A stretch of 64,000 nt of DNA from Eubacterium multiforme. Lineage in GTDB: Bacteria > Bacillota > Clostridia > Clostridiales > Clostridiaceae. How positions within the stretch are numbered: position 1 is the first letter of the stretch; every line of letters starts with the position of its first letter. Shown here one piece after another: positions 63,210 through 64,000 of the stretch. The notes under the pieces are model-generated. The model searched no databases. It saw nothing but the letters and a program-made list of their open reading frames with translations, and had not been told where the DNA came from. The stretch is taken from positions 186,001-250,000 of the forward strand of contig NZ_JAUSUF010000002.1 in NCBI RefSeq assembly GCF_030813415.1, written 5' to 3'. The position numbers and the translations under genes are program-made.

Positions 63210-63497
63210 TTAATCTAATTTTTCAACATACTGTTTTGCTTCTATTAATGACATTTGTGTTTGTTCTCGAATTCTTTTTATAGCTTCAACTTCTTTACCA
63301 GTTCGTTTTAAATGTATTGCAACTTCTTTTAATTCATCCGAAACCCAATAAGAAGATAAATTATCATGACCTGTTAGTTTGCACAATTTATTTAAACACT
63401 CTTCTTGAATTTTTATTTTTTTCTTCAATGTATCAATTGCATTAAATGCCCACAACAAACCAATAATCATAATAAACCAAATAGAGTATTTCATCAT
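63210..63497 (-). CDS. Membrane-anchored L7/L12-C-terminal-like protein
   Basis: About 95 residues. An N-terminal membrane helix (SIWFIMIIGLLWAFNAI) is followed by a linker and a 40-residue part (ELKEVAIHLKRTGKEVEAIKRIREQTQMSLIEAKQYVEKL) that resembles the ribosomal L7/L12 C-terminal fold. Proteins of this make-up occur in phages and clostridia; role unknown. The ATG at 63497 is closest to proper spacing from AAGGAG. Confidence 0.7.
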   Translation of the reverse strand: MMKYSIWFIMIIGLLWAFNAIDTLKKKIKIQEECLNKLCKLTGHDNLSSYWVSDELKEVAIHLKRTGKEVEAIKRIREQTQMSLIEAKQYVEKLD

Positions 63498-63615
63498 ATT
63501 CACTCCTTATAATCTAATTTCCCTCATATTTTAACACTTATATAAGTAAATTATATCATATTTTGTAAATACCGCACTATTCACTTTTCAAATAACATTT
63601 TCTTGCTATTGCGAA

Positions 63616-63921
63616 TTATTTTATATATTCAACTTCTTCCAAAAGTCCATATTCTACATCTAAATCTAATTGTTCTTCAGTATTATTTTGCAAGGTCCTC
63701 AATTCTTCCTTATTCATTTCTCTATAAAATAACTGCTTTTCTACCTTAGCTAAAATTACTCTCTCTTCACCACAAAACTCTAAATTTTTATTACACCAAT
63801 CCTTAGTTCTTTCTTTTTCTGATTCATATGTTGTCACTGCTTCATTATAATCATCAGTTACTAAAACCATTCCTTCTTCATTTGTATAAACTAACCACAT
63901 TTCATAATTTACTTTATTCAC
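63616..63921 (-). CDS. Hypothetical acidic phage protein
   Basis: About 101 residues, soluble and acidic (VNYEMWLVYTNEEGMVLVTDDYNEAVTTYESEKERTKDW, then EEQLDLDVEYGLLEEVEYIK). The GTG at 63921 overlaps the upstream stop codon and lies 9 bases past GAGGAGG; the start at 63939 is upstream of that. Coupled to the preceding gene. Confidence 0.65.
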   Translation of the reverse strand: MNKVNYEMWLVYTNEEGMVLVTDDYNEAVTTYESEKERTKDWCNKNLEFCGEERVILAKVEKQLFYREMNKEELRTLQNNTEEQLDLDVEYGLLEEVEYIK

Positions 63922-64000
63922 TAATACCTTCCTCCTCAATCCTTTTAATTTGTCTTTTAAGTTTATATGCTACGATATCTGTGAATTTATCATAATCAAA
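63914..64000 (-). CDS. Partial phage gene at the window edge (C-terminus)
   Basis: 29 codons up to the edge, reading FDYDKFTDIVAYKLKRQ and ending EEEGISE. It overlaps the next gene by 8 bases, which shows it is translated. Too short for assignment. Confidence 0.6.
   Translation of the reverse strand, partial: FDYDKFTDIVAYKLKRQIKRIEEEGISE

Larger units (their letters stand above)
39863..64000 (-). mobile_element. Siphovirus prophage, late half (right end outside the window)
   Basis: About 24 kb of genes on one strand in HK97-like order, from regulators and terminase to lysis. The left attachment site is not identified. The early region, and probably the integrase, lie beyond base 64000. Confidence 0.92.

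Noticed and set aside
1-64000. CRISPR arrays, tRNA and rRNA genes, IS elements with intact transposase
   Set aside because: None recognised on reading. A tRNA and repeat search would be needed to be certain.

Overview
The window is very AT-rich DNA from a low-GC, spore-forming Firmicute, most likely a Clostridium sensu stricto species. The evidence is an IspH-ribosomal protein S1 gene fusion, CotF-type spore coat genes, strong AGGAGG ribosome binding sites, frequent GTG and TTG starts, and compact T-rich intrinsic terminators. I cannot assign a species without a search. I see no rRNA, tRNA or CRISPR array.

Region 1 (1-29.8 kb) is ordinary chromosome. A minus-strand run carries housekeeping genes: cmk, ispH-rpsA, an HI0933-family flavoprotein, an RpiR regulator, mnmM (ytqB) and rluB. 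After it come a Cys-rich small protein, a PadR regulator, an ABC transporter operon, an orphan LytTR regulator, a DEDD exonuclease, several membrane proteins, a DUF6398-like/TPR protein, a stress-type SDR with a newly noticed 41-codon gene behind it, a pyridoxamine kinase, a CapA protein, and a divergent group of CotF-like coat genes. Further on are a proteasome-like Ntn-hydrolase with a possible Ser nucleophile, an hsmRA-like heme operon with a readable promoter and operator, and an MFS transporter with a near-consensus cre site.

Region 2 (30.1-35.4 kb) is a 5,268-bp element inserted in an FAD-dependent oxidoreductase gene. It carries a large serine recombinase, an MntP/YtaF-like gene and several small genes. 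Both ends share the 7-base core TCAGTAT next to inverted arms. Joining the flanks at the core restores the conserved reading frame GLFVGHTEAICTGSLAG. The target gene is also truncated at its N-terminal side and abuts a broken HTH gene.

Region 3 (35.4-39.8 kb) is an accessory patch. It holds a broken secreted-peptide gene, small membrane proteins, a DUF4352-like lipoprotein, a candidate bacteriocin immunity protein, a 66-89-bp direct repeat, and a gene-free stretch of about 0.9 kb with five terminator-like hairpins.

Region 4 (39.86-64.0 kb, continuing past the right edge) is the late half of a siphovirus prophage on the minus strand. Read right to left it runs: small regulators, a tyrosine recombinase, HNH nuclease, small and large terminase, portal, ClpP-like protease, HK97 capsid, connectors, major tail protein, a tail chaperone with a -1 frameshift on a run of nine A's, tape measure, distal tail protein, a 1,535-residue tail spike with an S74-type C-terminus, UviB/BhlA-like protein, holin and amidase endolysin. 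Many starts were corrected because the first in-frame ATG or GTG lies inside the Shine-Dalgarno sequence. Those choices are given gene by gene.
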